A stretch of DNA of 64,000 bases from CANJBX01 sp035556735. GTDB lineage: Bacteria; Pseudomonadota; Alphaproteobacteria; Rhizobiales; Xanthobacteraceae. Below are positions 1 through 10,907 of the stretch, one piece after another; position 1 is the first letter of the stretch; every line of letters begins with the position of its first letter. The notes under the pieces are model-generated. The model was given only the letters and a program-made list of their open reading frames with translations. It made no database searches and had not been told where the DNA came from. The stretch lies in assembly GCA_035556735.1 (NCBI GenBank), contig DATMFF010000006.1, forward strand, positions 1 to 64,000, written 5' to 3'. Position numbers and translations under genes: made by a program.

Positions 1-549
1 AAGGCTTTCGAGCAACGCGGTCTCTTCGCCGCAAATATAAGCGCCGGCGCCGTGGGCGACGTAAAGGTCGAAATCCCAGCCGTGAATATTGTTCTTGCCG
101 ATCAGCTTCGCCTCATAGGCCTGATCGACCGCGGCCTGCAGACGCTCGCGCTCGCGGATGAACTCGCCGCGGATATAGATGTAGGCGGCGATCGCGCCCA
201 TCGCGAAACCGGCGATCAGGCAGCCCTCGATGAGAAGATGCGGATCGTGCCGCATGATCTCGCGATCCTTGCAGGTACCGGGCTCGGACTCGTCGGCATT
301 TACGACGAGATAGCTCGGGCGGCCGTCCTTGCTCTCCTTCGGCATGAACGACCATTTCATGCCGGTCGGGAAGCCCGCGCCGCCGCGTCCGCGCAGCCCC
401 GAGGCCTTCATCTCGTTGATGATGCCGTCGCGGCCACGTTCGAGGATGGCCTTGGTGCCGTCCCAGGCGCCGCGCTGACGCGCGCCCTTGAGGCCCCAGT
501 CATGCTGGCCATAGAGATTTTTGAAGATGCGGTCCTTGTCGGCGAGCAT
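1..549 (-). CDS. nuoF: NADH-quinone oxidoreductase subunit F, NuoF (partial, N-terminal 183 residues)
   Basis: This is the NADH-binding flavoprotein subunit of respiratory complex I. It takes hydride from NADH onto FMN in the peripheral arm on the cytoplasmic side. The visible part starts MLADKDRIFKNLYG and contains the glycine-rich segment GLRGRGGAGFPTG of the FMN/NADH site and the ESEPGTCKDRE motif. The left window edge cuts the gene, so the C-terminal 4Fe-4S cluster region is not seen. The start ATG (549-547) overlaps the nuoE stop codon as TGATG, which indicates translational coupling. It is the sixth gene of a nuoABCDEF operon on the minus strand. The assignment is secure. Confidence 0.97.
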   Translation of the reverse strand, partial: MLADKDRIFKNLYGQHDWGLKGARQRGAWDGTKAILERGRDGIINEMKASGLRGRGGAGFPTGMKWSFMPKESKDGRPSYLVVNADESEPGTCKDREIMRHDPHLLIEGCLIAGFAMGAIAAYIYIRGEFIRERERLQAAVDQAYEAKLIGKNNIHGWDFDLYVAHGAGAYICGEETALLESL

Positions 550-1295
550 CACTTCTTCCTCTTGTCCGAGGAGTCGGCAACCGGCGGCTTCGGCACGGCG
601 GCCTCGCGGACCCTCGCGGCGGCGCCCGGCTTCTTCGCGTCGGAATCGGTGAGAGCCGGTCCGGATGTTTTCGGCGCGCTTGCTCCCTCCAATGCGGGTT
701 CGAGCAGCGTGGTCGCTCCGCCAACGGGTGCCGAGAATTGCCGGTCGATCTGCGGACCCGGCTTCACTTCCTTGCCGGCCGCAAGGTCGTCGAGGATCTT
801 CGCGAAGCTCTCAGGCGTCAGGTCCTCGTAGAAGTCGAAGTTGATCTGGGCCATCGGCGCATTCACGCAGGCTCCCAAGCACTCGACCTCCACCCAGGAC
901 AGCGCGCCGTCCGGCGTCACGTCGAACTGATGCCCGATCCGCTTCTCGCAGACATGGATCAGGTCTTCCGCGCCGCGCAGCCGGCACGGCGTCGTGCCGC
1001 AAAGCTGCACGTGGAAGCGTCCGACCGGTGCGAGGTTGAACATGGTGTAGAAGGTCGCGATCTCCATGACGCGGATATGCGCCATGTCGAGGAAATCGGC
1101 GACGTAGCGGATCGCAGCTTCCGGCACCCAGCCGCCGGCCTGCTCCTGCGCCTTCCAGAGCAGCGGAATGACTGCGGAGGCCTGACGGCCGTCCGGATAC
1201 TTGGTCAGCTGCTTCTTCGCCCATTCGAGATTTTCGGGCGTGAAGGCGAAATCCTTCGGCTGCTGCTCTTTTGGAGCGAGACGACGAACGGCCAT
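549..1295 (-). CDS. nuoE: NADH-quinone oxidoreductase subunit E, NuoE (24 kDa, 2Fe-2S)
   Basis: This complex I peripheral-arm subunit carries cluster N1a and works next to NuoF. The 248-residue product starts MAVRRLAPKEQQPKDF. It has the thioredoxin-like 2Fe-2S ligand pattern CGTTPC (about residues 98-103) and CLGACVNAP (about 139-147). After about residue 190 there is a proline/alanine/lysine-rich tail with no obvious fold, common in rhizobial NuoE. The start at 1295 was chosen because it overlaps the nuoD stop (TAATG) and fits the family; an in-frame upstream extension would run into nuoD. It is co-transcribed with nuoA-D and nuoF. Confidence 0.96.
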   Translation of the reverse strand: MAVRRLAPKEQQPKDFAFTPENLEWAKKQLTKYPDGRQASAVIPLLWKAQEQAGGWVPEAAIRYVADFLDMAHIRVMEIATFYTMFNLAPVGRFHVQLCGTTPCRLRGAEDLIHVCEKRIGHQFDVTPDGALSWVEVECLGACVNAPMAQINFDFYEDLTPESFAKILDDLAAGKEVKPGPQIDRQFSAPVGGATTLLEPALEGASAPKTSGPALTDSDAKKPGAAARVREAAVPKPPVADSSDKRKK

Positions 1296-2485
1296 TATCG
1301 ATCGACCTCCCCGAACACGATGTCGAGCGAACCAAGAATGGCCGACACGTCGGCCAGCATGTGGCCCTTGCAGAGAAAATCCATCGCCTGCAGATGCGCG
1401 AATCCGGGCGCCCTGATCTTGCACTTGTACGGCTTGTTACTGCCGTCGGCGACGAGATAGACGCCGAACTCGCCCTTCGGCGCTTCGACGGCGGCATAGA
1501 CCTCACCGGCGGGAACGTGGAAGCCTTCGGTGTAGAGCTTGAAGTGATGGATCAGCGCTTCCATCGAGCGCTTCATCTCGCCGCGCTTCGGCGGCACCAC
1601 CTTCTGGTCGTCGGCTGACACCCGCCCCTTGCCGTCCGGCGCATTCAGCTTGGCGATGCATTGCTTCATGATGCGAACCGACTGGCGCATCTCTTCCATG
1701 CGGATCAGATAGCGGTCGTAACAGTCGCCGTTCTTGCCGATCGGAATGTCGAAATCCATTTCGGCATAACATTCGTAAGGCTGGTTCTTGCGCAGGTCCC
1801 AGACCGCGCCCGAGCCGCGCACCATCACGCCCGAGAACCCCCACGCCCAGGCGTCCTCGAGCTTCACCACGCCGATGTCGACGTTGCGCTGCTTGAAGAT
1901 GCGATTGTCGGTCAGCAGCGTCTCGAGATCGTCGCAGACGGCGAGGAACGGATCGCAGAATGCCTCGATGTCGTCGACCAGCTTGGGCGGCAGATCCTGG
2001 TGCACGCCGCCCACGCGGAAATAGGCCGCGTGCATGCGCGAGCCGGACGCGCGCTCGTAGAACATCATCAGCTTCTCGCGCTCCTCGAAGCCCCACAGCG
2101 GCGGGGTGAGCGCGCCGACGTCCATCGCCTGCGTGGTGACGTTGAGCAGGTGCGAGAGCAGCCGGCCGATCTCCGAGTAGAGCACGCGGATGAGCTGCGC
2201 CCGGCGCGGCACATCGATGCCGAGCAGCTTTTCCGCCGCCAGGCAGAACGCGTGCTCCTGGTTCATCGGCGCGACGTAGTCGAGCCGGTCGAAGTACGGG
2301 ATCGCCTGCAGGTAGGTCTTGTGCTCGATCAGCTTCTCGGTGCCGCGATGCAGGAGGCCGATATGCGGATCGACGCGCTCGACCACCTCGCCGTCGAGCT
2401 CGAGCACGAGGCGCAGCACTCCGTGGGCCGCAGGATGCTGCGGTCCGAAGTTGATGGTGAAGTTGCGGAGCGATGTCTCGGGCAT
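1295..2485 (-). CDS. nuoD: NADH-quinone oxidoreductase subunit D, NuoD (49 kDa)
   Basis: NuoD is the 49 kDa subunit that, with NuoB, forms the ubiquinone-binding pocket at the junction of the peripheral and membrane arms. The 396-residue length is typical of a stand-alone NuoD, not the fused NuoCD of enterobacteria. It begins MPETSLRNFTINFGPQHPAA, and the GPQHPAAHG and HRGTEKL motifs are clear. The C-terminal end, with DIVFGEVDR, matches the family. It lies 4 bp downstream of nuoC and overlaps nuoE by one base. Confidence 0.97.
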   Translation of the reverse strand: MPETSLRNFTINFGPQHPAAHGVLRLVLELDGEVVERVDPHIGLLHRGTEKLIEHKTYLQAIPYFDRLDYVAPMNQEHAFCLAAEKLLGIDVPRRAQLIRVLYSEIGRLLSHLLNVTTQAMDVGALTPPLWGFEEREKLMMFYERASGSRMHAAYFRVGGVHQDLPPKLVDDIEAFCDPFLAVCDDLETLLTDNRIFKQRNVDIGVVKLEDAWAWGFSGVMVRGSGAVWDLRKNQPYECYAEMDFDIPIGKNGDCYDRYLIRMEEMRQSVRIMKQCIAKLNAPDGKGRVSADDQKVVPPKRGEMKRSMEALIHHFKLYTEGFHVPAGEVYAAVEAPKGEFGVYLVADGSNKPYKCKIRAPGFAHLQAMDFLCKGHMLADVSAILGSLDIVFGEVDR

Positions 2486-2489
2486 TGGC

Positions 2490-3086
2490 CTACTTCGCCT
2501 TTTCGTCGCCCGGCAGCACGTAGTCGGTGCCTTCCCAGGGCGACAGGAAGTCGAACGAACGGAACTCCTGTGCGAGCCGCACCTTGTCGTAGACGACGCG
2601 CTTCGCCTGATCGTCCCAGCGCACCTCGACGAAGCCCGTGAGCGGGAAATCCTTGCGCAGCGGATAGCCGTCGAAGCCGTAGTCGGTGAGCAGCCGGCGC
2701 ATGTCAGGGTGGCCGGTGATCAGCACGCCATAGAGATCGTACATCTCGCGCTCGAACCAGTCGGCCCCTGGAAACACCTCGATGATCGAGGTGATCGGCG
2801 TTGCCTCGTCGGTCTCGATCTTGACGCGCACGCGTGCGTTCCGGGTCGGCGACAGGAAGTGGTAGACGACGTCGAAGCGTTTCTCGCGCGAAGGCCAGTC
2901 GACTGCCGTGATGTCGATGATGCAGCGGAACTCGCAGCGCGGGTCGTCACGCAGGAACCGCACCACCCGCACGATGTCGGCGGCGTTCGCGGTCAGCGTC
3001 AGCTCGCCAAAGGCGATCTCGTGGCCGGTGACGGCGCCGGGCAGCTCTCCCGCGATGGTCGCACCGAGTTCGGCGAGCTTGTCCAT
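2490..3086 (-). CDS. nuoC: NADH-quinone oxidoreductase subunit C, NuoC (30 kDa)
   Basis: This is the 30 kDa peripheral-arm subunit that scaffolds the quinone-reducing module. The 198-residue product has the family signature around residues 112-135, EREMYDLYGV followed by HPDMRRLLTDYGF and GYPLRKDFPL. It has a usual C-terminal tail that includes PWEGTDYVLPGDEK. It is separate from NuoD, as in other alphaproteobacteria. It lies 15 bp after nuoB and 4 bp before nuoD in the operon. Confidence 0.96.
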   Translation of the reverse strand: MDKLAELGATIAGELPGAVTGHEIAFGELTLTANAADIVRVVRFLRDDPRCEFRCIIDITAVDWPSREKRFDVVYHFLSPTRNARVRVKIETDEATPITSIIEVFPGADWFEREMYDLYGVLITGHPDMRRLLTDYGFDGYPLRKDFPLTGFVEVRWDDQAKRVVYDKVRLAQEFRSFDFLSPWEGTDYVLPGDEKAK

Positions 3087-3101
3087 GTCAACGTACCTGT
3101 C

Positions 3102-3662
3102 TCAGCGCTCGATCGTGCCGACGCGGCGGATCTTCTTCTGCAGCAGCATGACGCCGTAGAGCAGCGCCTCGGCGGTCGGCGGGCAGCCCGGCACGTAGAT
3201 GTCCACGGGCACGATGCGGTCGCAGCCGCGCACCACGGAGTACGAATAGTGGTAGTAGCCGCCGCCGTTGGCGCAGGACCCCATCGAGATGACGTAGCGC
3301 GGCTCCGGCATCTGGTCGTAGACCTTGCGCAGCGCGGGGGCCATCTTGTTGGTCAGTGTGCCGGCGACGATCATCACGTCGGACTGGCGGGGCGAGGCGC
3401 GCGGCGCGAAGCCGAAGCGCTCGGCGTCGTAGCGCGGCATCGACATCTGCATCATCTCGACCGCGCAGCACGCGAGGCCGAACGTCATCCACATGAGCGA
3501 GCCGGTGCGCGCCCAGGTGACGAGGTTGTCGGCCGTGGTGACGAGGAAGCCCTTGTCGGCGAGCTCGTCGTTGAGGTTCAGGAAGAACGGATCGTCGGCG
3601 CCGACCGGCTTGCCGGTGCGCGGGTCGAGGATCCCGGTGCTCGCAGGCGCAATCACGCTCAT
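3102..3662 (-). CDS. nuoB: NADH-quinone oxidoreductase subunit B, NuoB (PSST, cluster N2)
   Basis: NuoB holds the terminal 4Fe-4S cluster N2, which passes electrons to ubiquinone. The 186-residue product contains the N2 ligands: the paired cysteines of GLACCAVEM, the cysteine of SMGSCANGGG, and that of VPGCPPTAEAL. The N-terminal 30 residues are a variable extension. The gene lies 4 bp after nuoA and 15 bp before nuoC. All family residues are intact. Confidence 0.97.
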   Translation of the reverse strand: MSVIAPASTGILDPRTGKPVGADDPFFLNLNDELADKGFLVTTADNLVTWARTGSLMWMTFGLACCAVEMMQMSMPRYDAERFGFAPRASPRQSDVMIVAGTLTNKMAPALRKVYDQMPEPRYVISMGSCANGGGYYHYSYSVVRGCDRIVPVDIYVPGCPPTAEALLYGVMLLQKKIRRVGTIER

Positions 3663-3666
3663 GCGC

Positions 3667-4032
3667 TCAATCCCATTCCAGGGCGCCTTTGCGCCACTCG
3701 TAGATGAAGCCGATCGTCAGAACGGCCAGGAACACGATCATCGACCAGAAGCCGAACGGGCCGAGCTGATCGAACGCCACCGCCCACGGAAACAGGAACG
3801 CGACCTCGAGGTCGAAAATGATGAACAGGATCGACACGAGGTAGAAGCGCACGTCGAACTTCATGCGCGCGTCGTCGAACGCGTTGAAGCCGCATTCGTA
3901 GGCCGACAGCTTGTCCGGATCGGGCTGGCGGTAGGCGACGATGAACGGAGCGATCAGCAGCGCGAGCCCGATCACGAGCGCGACGCCGAGGAACACGACC
4001 AGCGGAAGATAGTCCTGCAGAAGTCCGCTCAT
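3667..4032 (-). CDS. nuoA: NADH-quinone oxidoreductase subunit A, NuoA
   Basis: NuoA is a small membrane subunit at the interface of the peripheral and membrane arms of complex I. The 121-residue product starts MSGLLQDYLPLVVFLGVA. It has three membrane segments, about residues 10-30, 62-83 and 88-110, and the conserved loop with YECGFNAFDDARMKFDVRFY. The start at 4032 was chosen because an in-frame extension upstream (to 4137) adds only basic low-complexity sequence and the 121-residue form is the standard length. It is the first gene of the operon. Confidence 0.96.
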   Translation of the reverse strand: MSGLLQDYLPLVVFLGVALVIGLALLIAPFIVAYRQPDPDKLSAYECGFNAFDDARMKFDVRFYLVSILFIIFDLEVAFLFPWAVAFDQLGPFGFWSMIVFLAVLTIGFIYEWRKGALEWD

Positions 4033-4741
4033 ACGACCTTTGCCCTGCCGACCCTTACCTGCGTCCGCGGACACGACGCCCGCGCCGGAAACCTGCCAGC
4101 CGACCCGCCGGCGGCCGTCAAGACGCCGAAAACTCACGTGAAATGAGCCATGGCCGACGAGTTAGACTCGTTCCATGCAGGTTTGGGCAGGCTTAGCGCA
4201 GCGCACCATGGGTGGCAAGCCGCAGGCGGGGAAAGCAGCCGTGTCCCCAATGTACCTCCCGCTCTGTCCACTGTTGTCGACGGCGAGACCGATTGGTGGT
4301 GCGCCCGGCGCGAGAGTCGGCGACGATTCGGTATCGTGCCGATCCCTCATGTGCGTCGGCGACGCGCGGCTGCGGCGCGCAAGCTTGGCCTGATTGCAGG
4401 AGAGGAGGCGAATTGCGCTGCGCGCGCTGCGCTAAGCCTTCGACGGATAGATATGTTGGGCCCGGGCAAGCACAACCGCCGCGTCGTACCCCATGCGGCC
4501 TGCGCCCGACGTGCGCAACCGTCATCGCGCGGCTACGCACGATGTGCCCCGCGGCCCTCACCGGCGATTGTAACCGCCTGCGGATGATCTTGCTCCGCGC
4601 AGTCGAGAGGCCGCGGAACTCGGTCACAGCCCGCGTCGGACATGGAATGCATTTGCGCGCCGGTGCCGGTAGCGACGGTCAGTGCGCGCCGGCCGCGCGC
4701 GGCGATGGGAGGAAATTGCCGAGGACACCCGGGCGGTGAAC
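4033..4741. other. Intergenic region upstream of nuoA, no gene recognised
   Basis: This 709-bp stretch separates the nuoA start from tRNA-Asp. It must hold the nuo operon promoter on the minus strand. The overlapping open frames inside it on both strands are arginine/proline-rich, share no family signature, and lack ribosome binding sites. I do not regard any of them as a gene. Confidence 0.5.
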
Positions 4742-4818
4742 TGGCGGGAGCGACGGGGCTCGAACCCGCGACCTCTGCCGTGACAGGGCAGCGCTCTGAC
4801 CAACTGAGCTACGCCCCC
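4742..4818 (-). tRNA. tRNA-Asp (GTC)
   Basis: Read on the minus strand, the 77-nt cloverleaf begins GGGGGCGTAGC. It has the anticodon stem-loop CTGCC-CTGTCAC-GGCAG with anticodon GTC, a T arm containing GGTTCGAGCC, and an encoded CCA (complement at 4742-4744). The seven-base acceptor pairs with one G-T. It lies between the nuo operon and hup, a position typical of rhizobia. Confidence 0.96.
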
Positions 4819-4935
4819 GCGAACGCCCCGAACGATCGGTCGCCGTGGGAGGTCCGTGAGATAGGCCGCACCCCCGGGCAAGTCAAGCAAAGCTCAAAGC
4901 CCGGCGCGCCGCCCTGTCCTCGACGGTGAATGGAT

Positions 4936-5075
4936 GGGGGCGAGTCCCCCAGGGGCCGGTTTTGGGACAGACAGGGGCGGGTTTGTCCCCGCCAAATGGG
5001 CACAACTTGGACTGATCCCCCGAAAAAGCCACAAAAATCGGGCTTTTTCGAATTTCGCGTGGCGACAAGTCGCCA
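4936..5075 (+). promoter_or_regulatory. Structured leader/promoter region of hup with serial inverted repeats
   Basis: Four inverted repeats lie in tandem upstream of hup. They are GGGGG/CCCCC (4936-4950), GGCGGG/CCCGCC (4976-4993), a perfect ten-base CGAAAAAGCC/GGCTTTTTCG with a ten-base loop (5021-5050), and the palindrome TGGCGAC-AA-GTCGCCA (5060-5075). The sequence CATATAT just after the last repeat could be a -10 element. The third repeat has the look of a bidirectional terminator that would insulate tRNA-Asp from hup. The function is inferred. Confidence 0.4.
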
Positions 5076-5131
5076 GAATCATATATGCCACCGGCTGTTC
5101 TGCGTTATCCGACTCACCGAAAGGAGCGCCC

Positions 5132-5428
5132 ATGGCGGCCAAGACCACTGCACCAACCGTGACGCTGAAACACCTCGCCGCCGCTCTGGCGGCCGACCAC
5201 GAGATCTCGAAGAAGCAGGCCGAAGGCATGCTCAACGACCTCGTGGGCATGATGGTGAAGCATCTCAAGAAGGGCGAGCGCATCCGCATCGGCGGCTTCG
5301 GCATCCTGCAGGTGCGCAAGCGCGCCGCCCGCATGGGCCGGAACCCGGCGACCGGCGAGCCGATCAAGATCAAGGCGAGCAAGAAGGTCGCGTTCCGCGC
5401 GGCCAAGGAGCTCAAGGAAGCCGTCTGA
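5132..5428 (+). CDS. hupB: HU-family DNA-binding protein
   Basis: This is a small basic nucleoid protein that bends and compacts DNA as a dimer. The 98-residue product has the HU/IHF fold with the conserved GERIRIGGFGILQV strand (about residues 50-63) and the DNA-binding arm with RKRAARMGRNPATGE (about 64-78). The start at 5132 follows a strong AAAGGAG (5120-5126). It is followed by an intrinsic terminator at 5450-5481. Its place next to lon and clpX is conserved in rhizobia. It is more lysine-rich near the N-terminus than enteric HU but otherwise ordinary. Confidence 0.93.
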   Translation: MAAKTTAPTVTLKHLAAALAADHEISKKQAEGMLNDLVGMMVKHLKKGERIRIGGFGILQVRKRAARMGRNPATGEPIKIKASKKVAFRAAKELKEAV

Positions 5429-5449
5429 TCGGCCCTGGACTGGTTCTGT

Positions 5450-5481
5450 CCCGGCGCAGCCTTGCGCCGGGATTTTCTTTT
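5450..5481 (+). terminator. Intrinsic terminator of hup
   Basis: A nine-base-pair stem, CCCGGCGCA with TGCGCCGGG (5450-5458 and 5463-5471), has a four-base loop and is followed by ATTTTCTTTT. It lies 22 bases after the hup stop. Confidence 0.9.
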
Positions 5482-5583
5482 GTGGAATGGACTTTGCGCG
5501 CAGTTGCGCAACCCGTGCCGCAACACGGATGCCGCCGCTGGCGCCTTGCGCCCCACGTCGGGCGGCGCGATAAACACCCGATC

Positions 5584-5659
5584 GGGCGGTTAGCTCAGTT
5601 GGTAGAGCGCCTGCTTTACACGCAGGATGTCGGCGGTTCGAGTCCGTCACCGCCCACCA
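5584..5659 (+). tRNA. tRNA-Val (TAC)
   Basis: This is a 76-nt cloverleaf with acceptor GGGCGGT/ACCGCCC. The anticodon stem-loop is CCTGC-TTTACAC-GCAGG with anticodon TAC, the T arm contains GGTTCGAGTCC, and CCA is encoded. It lies between hup and the convergent lon gene. Confidence 0.96.
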
Positions 5660-5683
5660 CCGCGCTCAGAAGAAATCCCGCTT

Positions 5684-5716
5684 AAAACAAAACGGCGGCG
5701 CCGAAGCGCCGCCGTT
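5684..5716 (-). terminator. Intrinsic terminator of lon
   Basis: On the minus strand an eleven-base-pair GC-rich stem closed by a TTCG tetraloop (stem arms 5706-5716 and 5691-5701) is followed by TTTTGTTTT. It lies 27 bases beyond the lon stop codon. Confidence 0.9.
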
Positions 5717-5742
5717 GATGTTTCGGAACCGAGCGTGTCCGC

Positions 5743-8172
<2,430 letters not shown>

Positions 8173-8385
8173 GACCCAGATCCTGTTGTTGTGCCCCTTC
8201 CCCCCGACACGCCTGGCATCGCCGCGGAGAAGTGCAAGGTGGCTCGGACCCGGTGAAAACTCGAAACCGCGGAAGCGGTACCCCAGAAATTCCGGTCCCG
8301 AAGATCAGCGTAGGCGCTGGACTCACACAATCACAGCTTTCATTAGGTGGCTACAGCCCTGTGGGGTGTCAAGTCCGCTTGGAAA

Positions 8386-8419
8386 ATCAAAGAAATAGCC
8401 CCGCCTTTTGGGCGGGGCT
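8386..8419 (-). terminator. Intrinsic terminator of clpX
   Basis: On the minus strand the stem AGCCCCGCC/GGCGGGGCT (8419-8411 and 8405-8397) with a five-base loop is followed by ATTTCTTTGATTTT. It lies 40 bases past the clpX stop and separates clpX from lon, so lon needs its own promoter in 8173-8385. Confidence 0.88.
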
Positions 8420-8459
8420 GGCAGCTTGGCAGGTATGTCGTTGACACGTTGCGGCGGCG

Positions 8460-9731
8460 TTAGGCCGAAGCCGGGGCCCCGGCGTCGCTCGAGCGGTCGG
8501 CGTAGATGTACAGCGGACGCGCCGTACCCTCCACCACCTCCTTCGAGATGACCACCTCTTCCACGCCCTCGAGGCTCGGCAGTTCGAACATGGTGTCGAG
8601 CAGGATGCCTTCCATGATCGACCGCAGCCCGCGGGCGCCGGTCTTTCGCTCGATGGCCTTGCGCGCGATCGAGCTCAGGGCCTCGTCGGCGAACGCGAGT
8701 TCGATCGATTCCATCTCGAACAGGCGCTGATACTGCTTCACCAGCGCGTTCTTCGGCTCCATCAGGATGCGCTTGAGCGCGGCCTCGTCGAGATCCTCGA
8801 GCGTCGCGACCACCGGCAGACGGCCGACGAACTCGGGGATGAGCCCGTATTTGAGCAGGTCTTCCGGCTCCACGTTACGGAAGATCTCGCCCTGCTTACG
8901 GTCCTCGGGAGCCATCACCTTGGCGCCGAAGCCGATCGAGGTCGAACGGCCGCGGGCGGAGATGATCTTCTCCAGGCCCGAGAAGGCGCCGCCGCAGATG
9001 AACAGGATGTTCGTCGTGTCGACCTGCAGGAACTCCTGCTGCGGATGCTTGCGGCCGCCCTGCGGCGGGACCGAGGCGATGGTGCCTTCCATGATCTTGA
9101 GCAGCGCCTGCTGGACGCCCTCGCCCGACACGTCGCGGGTGATCGAGGGGTTGTCCGACTTGCGGGAGATCTTGTCGATCTCGTCGATATAGACGATGCC
9201 GCGCTGCGCCCGCTCGACGTTGTAGTCGGCCGACTGCAGCAGCTTGAGAATGATGTTCTCGACGTCCTCGCCGACATAGCCGGCTTCGGTGAGCGTCGTG
9301 GCGTCGGCCATGGTGAACGGCACGTCCAGGATGCGCGCGAGCGTCTGGGCGAGCAGCGTTTTGCCCGAGCCGGTCGGCCCGATCAGCAGGATGTTCGACT
9401 TCGCCAGCTCGACGTCGTTGTGCTTGGTCTGGTGATTGAGCCGCTTGTAGTGGTTGTGCACGGCGACCGAGAGGACCTTCTTGGCGTGATCCTGGTCGAT
9501 CACGTAGTCGTCGAGAACCTTGCGGATCTCCTTCGGGGTCGGGATGCCGTCGCGCGACTTCACCAGCGAGGACTTGTTCTCCTCGCGGATGATGTCCATG
9601 CACAGCTCGACGCACTCATCGCAGATGAACACGGTGGGGCCGGCGATGAGCTTGCGCACTTCATGCTGGCTCTTGCCGCAGAACGAGCAATAGAGGGTGT
9701 TCTTGGAGTCGCTGCTGCTGACTTTGCTCAT
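8460..9731 (-). CDS. clpX: ATP-dependent Clp protease ATP-binding subunit ClpX
   Basis: ClpX is the AAA+ unfoldase that recognises substrates and feeds them to ClpP. The 423-residue product starts MSKVSSSDSKNTLYCSFCGK. It has a four-cysteine zinc-binding domain (CSFC ... CDEC, about residues 15-45), Walker A GPTGSGKTLLAQ, Walker B VYIDEIDKI, and the IGF tripeptide in STSIGFGAK that docks into ClpP. The start at 9731 gives the standard N-terminus; a longer in-frame start at 9767 is unlikely. ClpP lies about 3.4 kb away instead of immediately upstream because two unrelated genes are interposed. Confidence 0.97.
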   Translation of the reverse strand: MSKVSSSDSKNTLYCSFCGKSQHEVRKLIAGPTVFICDECVELCMDIIREENKSSLVKSRDGIPTPKEIRKVLDDYVIDQDHAKKVLSVAVHNHYKRLNHQTKHNDVELAKSNILLIGPTGSGKTLLAQTLARILDVPFTMADATTLTEAGYVGEDVENIILKLLQSADYNVERAQRGIVYIDEIDKISRKSDNPSITRDVSGEGVQQALLKIMEGTIASVPPQGGRKHPQQEFLQVDTTNILFICGGAFSGLEKIISARGRSTSIGFGAKVMAPEDRKQGEIFRNVEPEDLLKYGLIPEFVGRLPVVATLEDLDEAALKRILMEPKNALVKQYQRLFEMESIELAFADEALSSIARKAIERKTGARGLRSIMEGILLDTMFELPSLEGVEEVVISKEVVEGTARPLYIYADRSSDAGAPASA

Positions 9732-10203
9732 TCTAGCTCTCCACCAACCGCGCTGCCGCGGGACCACGATTTCGACCGATCATACTCAGGCTATTCTCAA
9801 GAATCCGTAGCGCCAAAACCACACCTATCGCTGTTTTGCCCCGCTTTGAATCAGTCGATTCTAGCGAACCATGCTAGCCTGTCGCGGATCAACATTCCAT
9901 TAACGATAACATTTCCAAGCGCATAGCCGTTCCCGAGGTTTCCGCGCGCCGCCAACTCGCCGCAATTGACGGCGCGCCGACATCTCCATCGATGCGGGGG
10001 AAGCTGGGGACAACACACATAATCGACTTCGCAACAACTTCCATCCCTTCCACCTTAGAAAACAAGCAAAAAGGGTTCCAGGCCGGCGTCCCTCACGCGA
10101 TTGCGAAGGTCCGGCGAGGGCCGTCACGCGGGAGCCTGTGGCCAAATACCGTTCGCAATCTGCTAGGCTGCGTCCCAGCACCGCCTCACGGGGGAATTGC
10201 ATC
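9732..10203. other. Divergent intergenic region between clpX and the FecR-like gene
   Basis: These 472 bases hold the promoters for clpX (minus) and for the 10204 gene (plus). The stretch is less GC-rich than the flanks. I see no gene, tRNA or clear operator. A GGGGGA run at about 10191-10196 is the likely ribosome binding site for the plus-strand gene. Confidence 0.4.
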
Positions 10204-10881
10204 ATGCGCAGCGGGTGGATCGCCGCGGCTGCGGCGCTGTTGCTCACGACATCAGCGGCTGTTGCCCAGGCACCATCGGCCATCGTGGAGGATGTCAGCG
10301 ACGCCGCGGCCGGCGTCGAGCTGATGGACTACGTCTCTCCCGGCAAGGTGATCAGGCTCGGACCGTCAGGCAAGCTCGTGCTGGGCTACCTGAAGTCCTG
10401 CTGGAGGGAGACCATCTCAGGCGGAACGGTGACCATCGGAACCGAGCAGAGCGAGGTCCAGGACGGCAAGGCCGAGCGCACGAAAGTCGCGTGCGACGCG
10501 GCGAAGATGCAGCTCACCGCGGAACTCGCCAGCAAGAGCGGCGCGATGGTGTTCCGCGAGGCACCGCGCCAGGCGAAGGCGCGGCCCCGTCCGCAGTTCA
10601 CGCTGCACGGCCTCTCCCCACTCGTCGAAGTGCGCAAAGGTACCGTCGTCATCGAGCGCGTGGACAAGCCGGGCGAGCGCTACGAACTTGCGCATGACAA
10701 GCTTCCGCTGGTGCGCGGCGCCTTCTACGACTTCGCCCAGGACAACAAGGCCCTCGCCCCGGGCGGGCTCTATCGTGCCACTGCTGGATCCGTGCAGGTG
10801 CTGTTCCAGATCGATTCCAAGGCGCAGTCCGGGCGAACGCCGGCCGCCGGTCGACTGCTGCGGCTCCAGCCCGCCGGCTGA
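10204..10881 (+). CDS. Secreted FecR-like protein paired with an adenylate cyclase
   Basis: The 225-residue product begins with a classical signal peptide (basic MRSGW, then an alanine/leucine core, cleavage after AVAQA), so it is exported. The mature part has beta-rich segments such as SPGKVIRLGPSGKLVLGYL (about residues 45-63), reminiscent of FecR-like domains that often accompany CHASE2 proteins. I recognise no catalytic residues. The start at 10204 was chosen for the signal peptide and the GGGGGA upstream; a longer frame from 10138 would bury the signal sequence. It ends 26 bp before the cyclase gene, so the two are probably one operon, and it may be a periplasmic partner of the CHASE2 sensor. 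Confidence 0.7.
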   Translation: MRSGWIAAAAALLLTTSAAVAQAPSAIVEDVSDAAAGVELMDYVSPGKVIRLGPSGKLVLGYLKSCWRETISGGTVTIGTEQSEVQDGKAERTKVACDAAKMQLTAELASKSGAMVFREAPRQAKARPRPQFTLHGLSPLVEVRKGTVVIERVDKPGERYELAHDKLPLVRGAFYDFAQDNKALAPGGLYRATAGSVQVLFQIDSKAQSGRTPAAGRLLRLQPAG

Positions 10882-10907
10882 CGGCGGCGCGGGCGGCAGC
10901 TGAGAGC

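Noticed and set aside
4150..4739. Overlapping small frames between nuoA and tRNA-Asp
   Set aside because: They overlap on both strands, are arginine-rich and have no ribosome binding sites or known domains.
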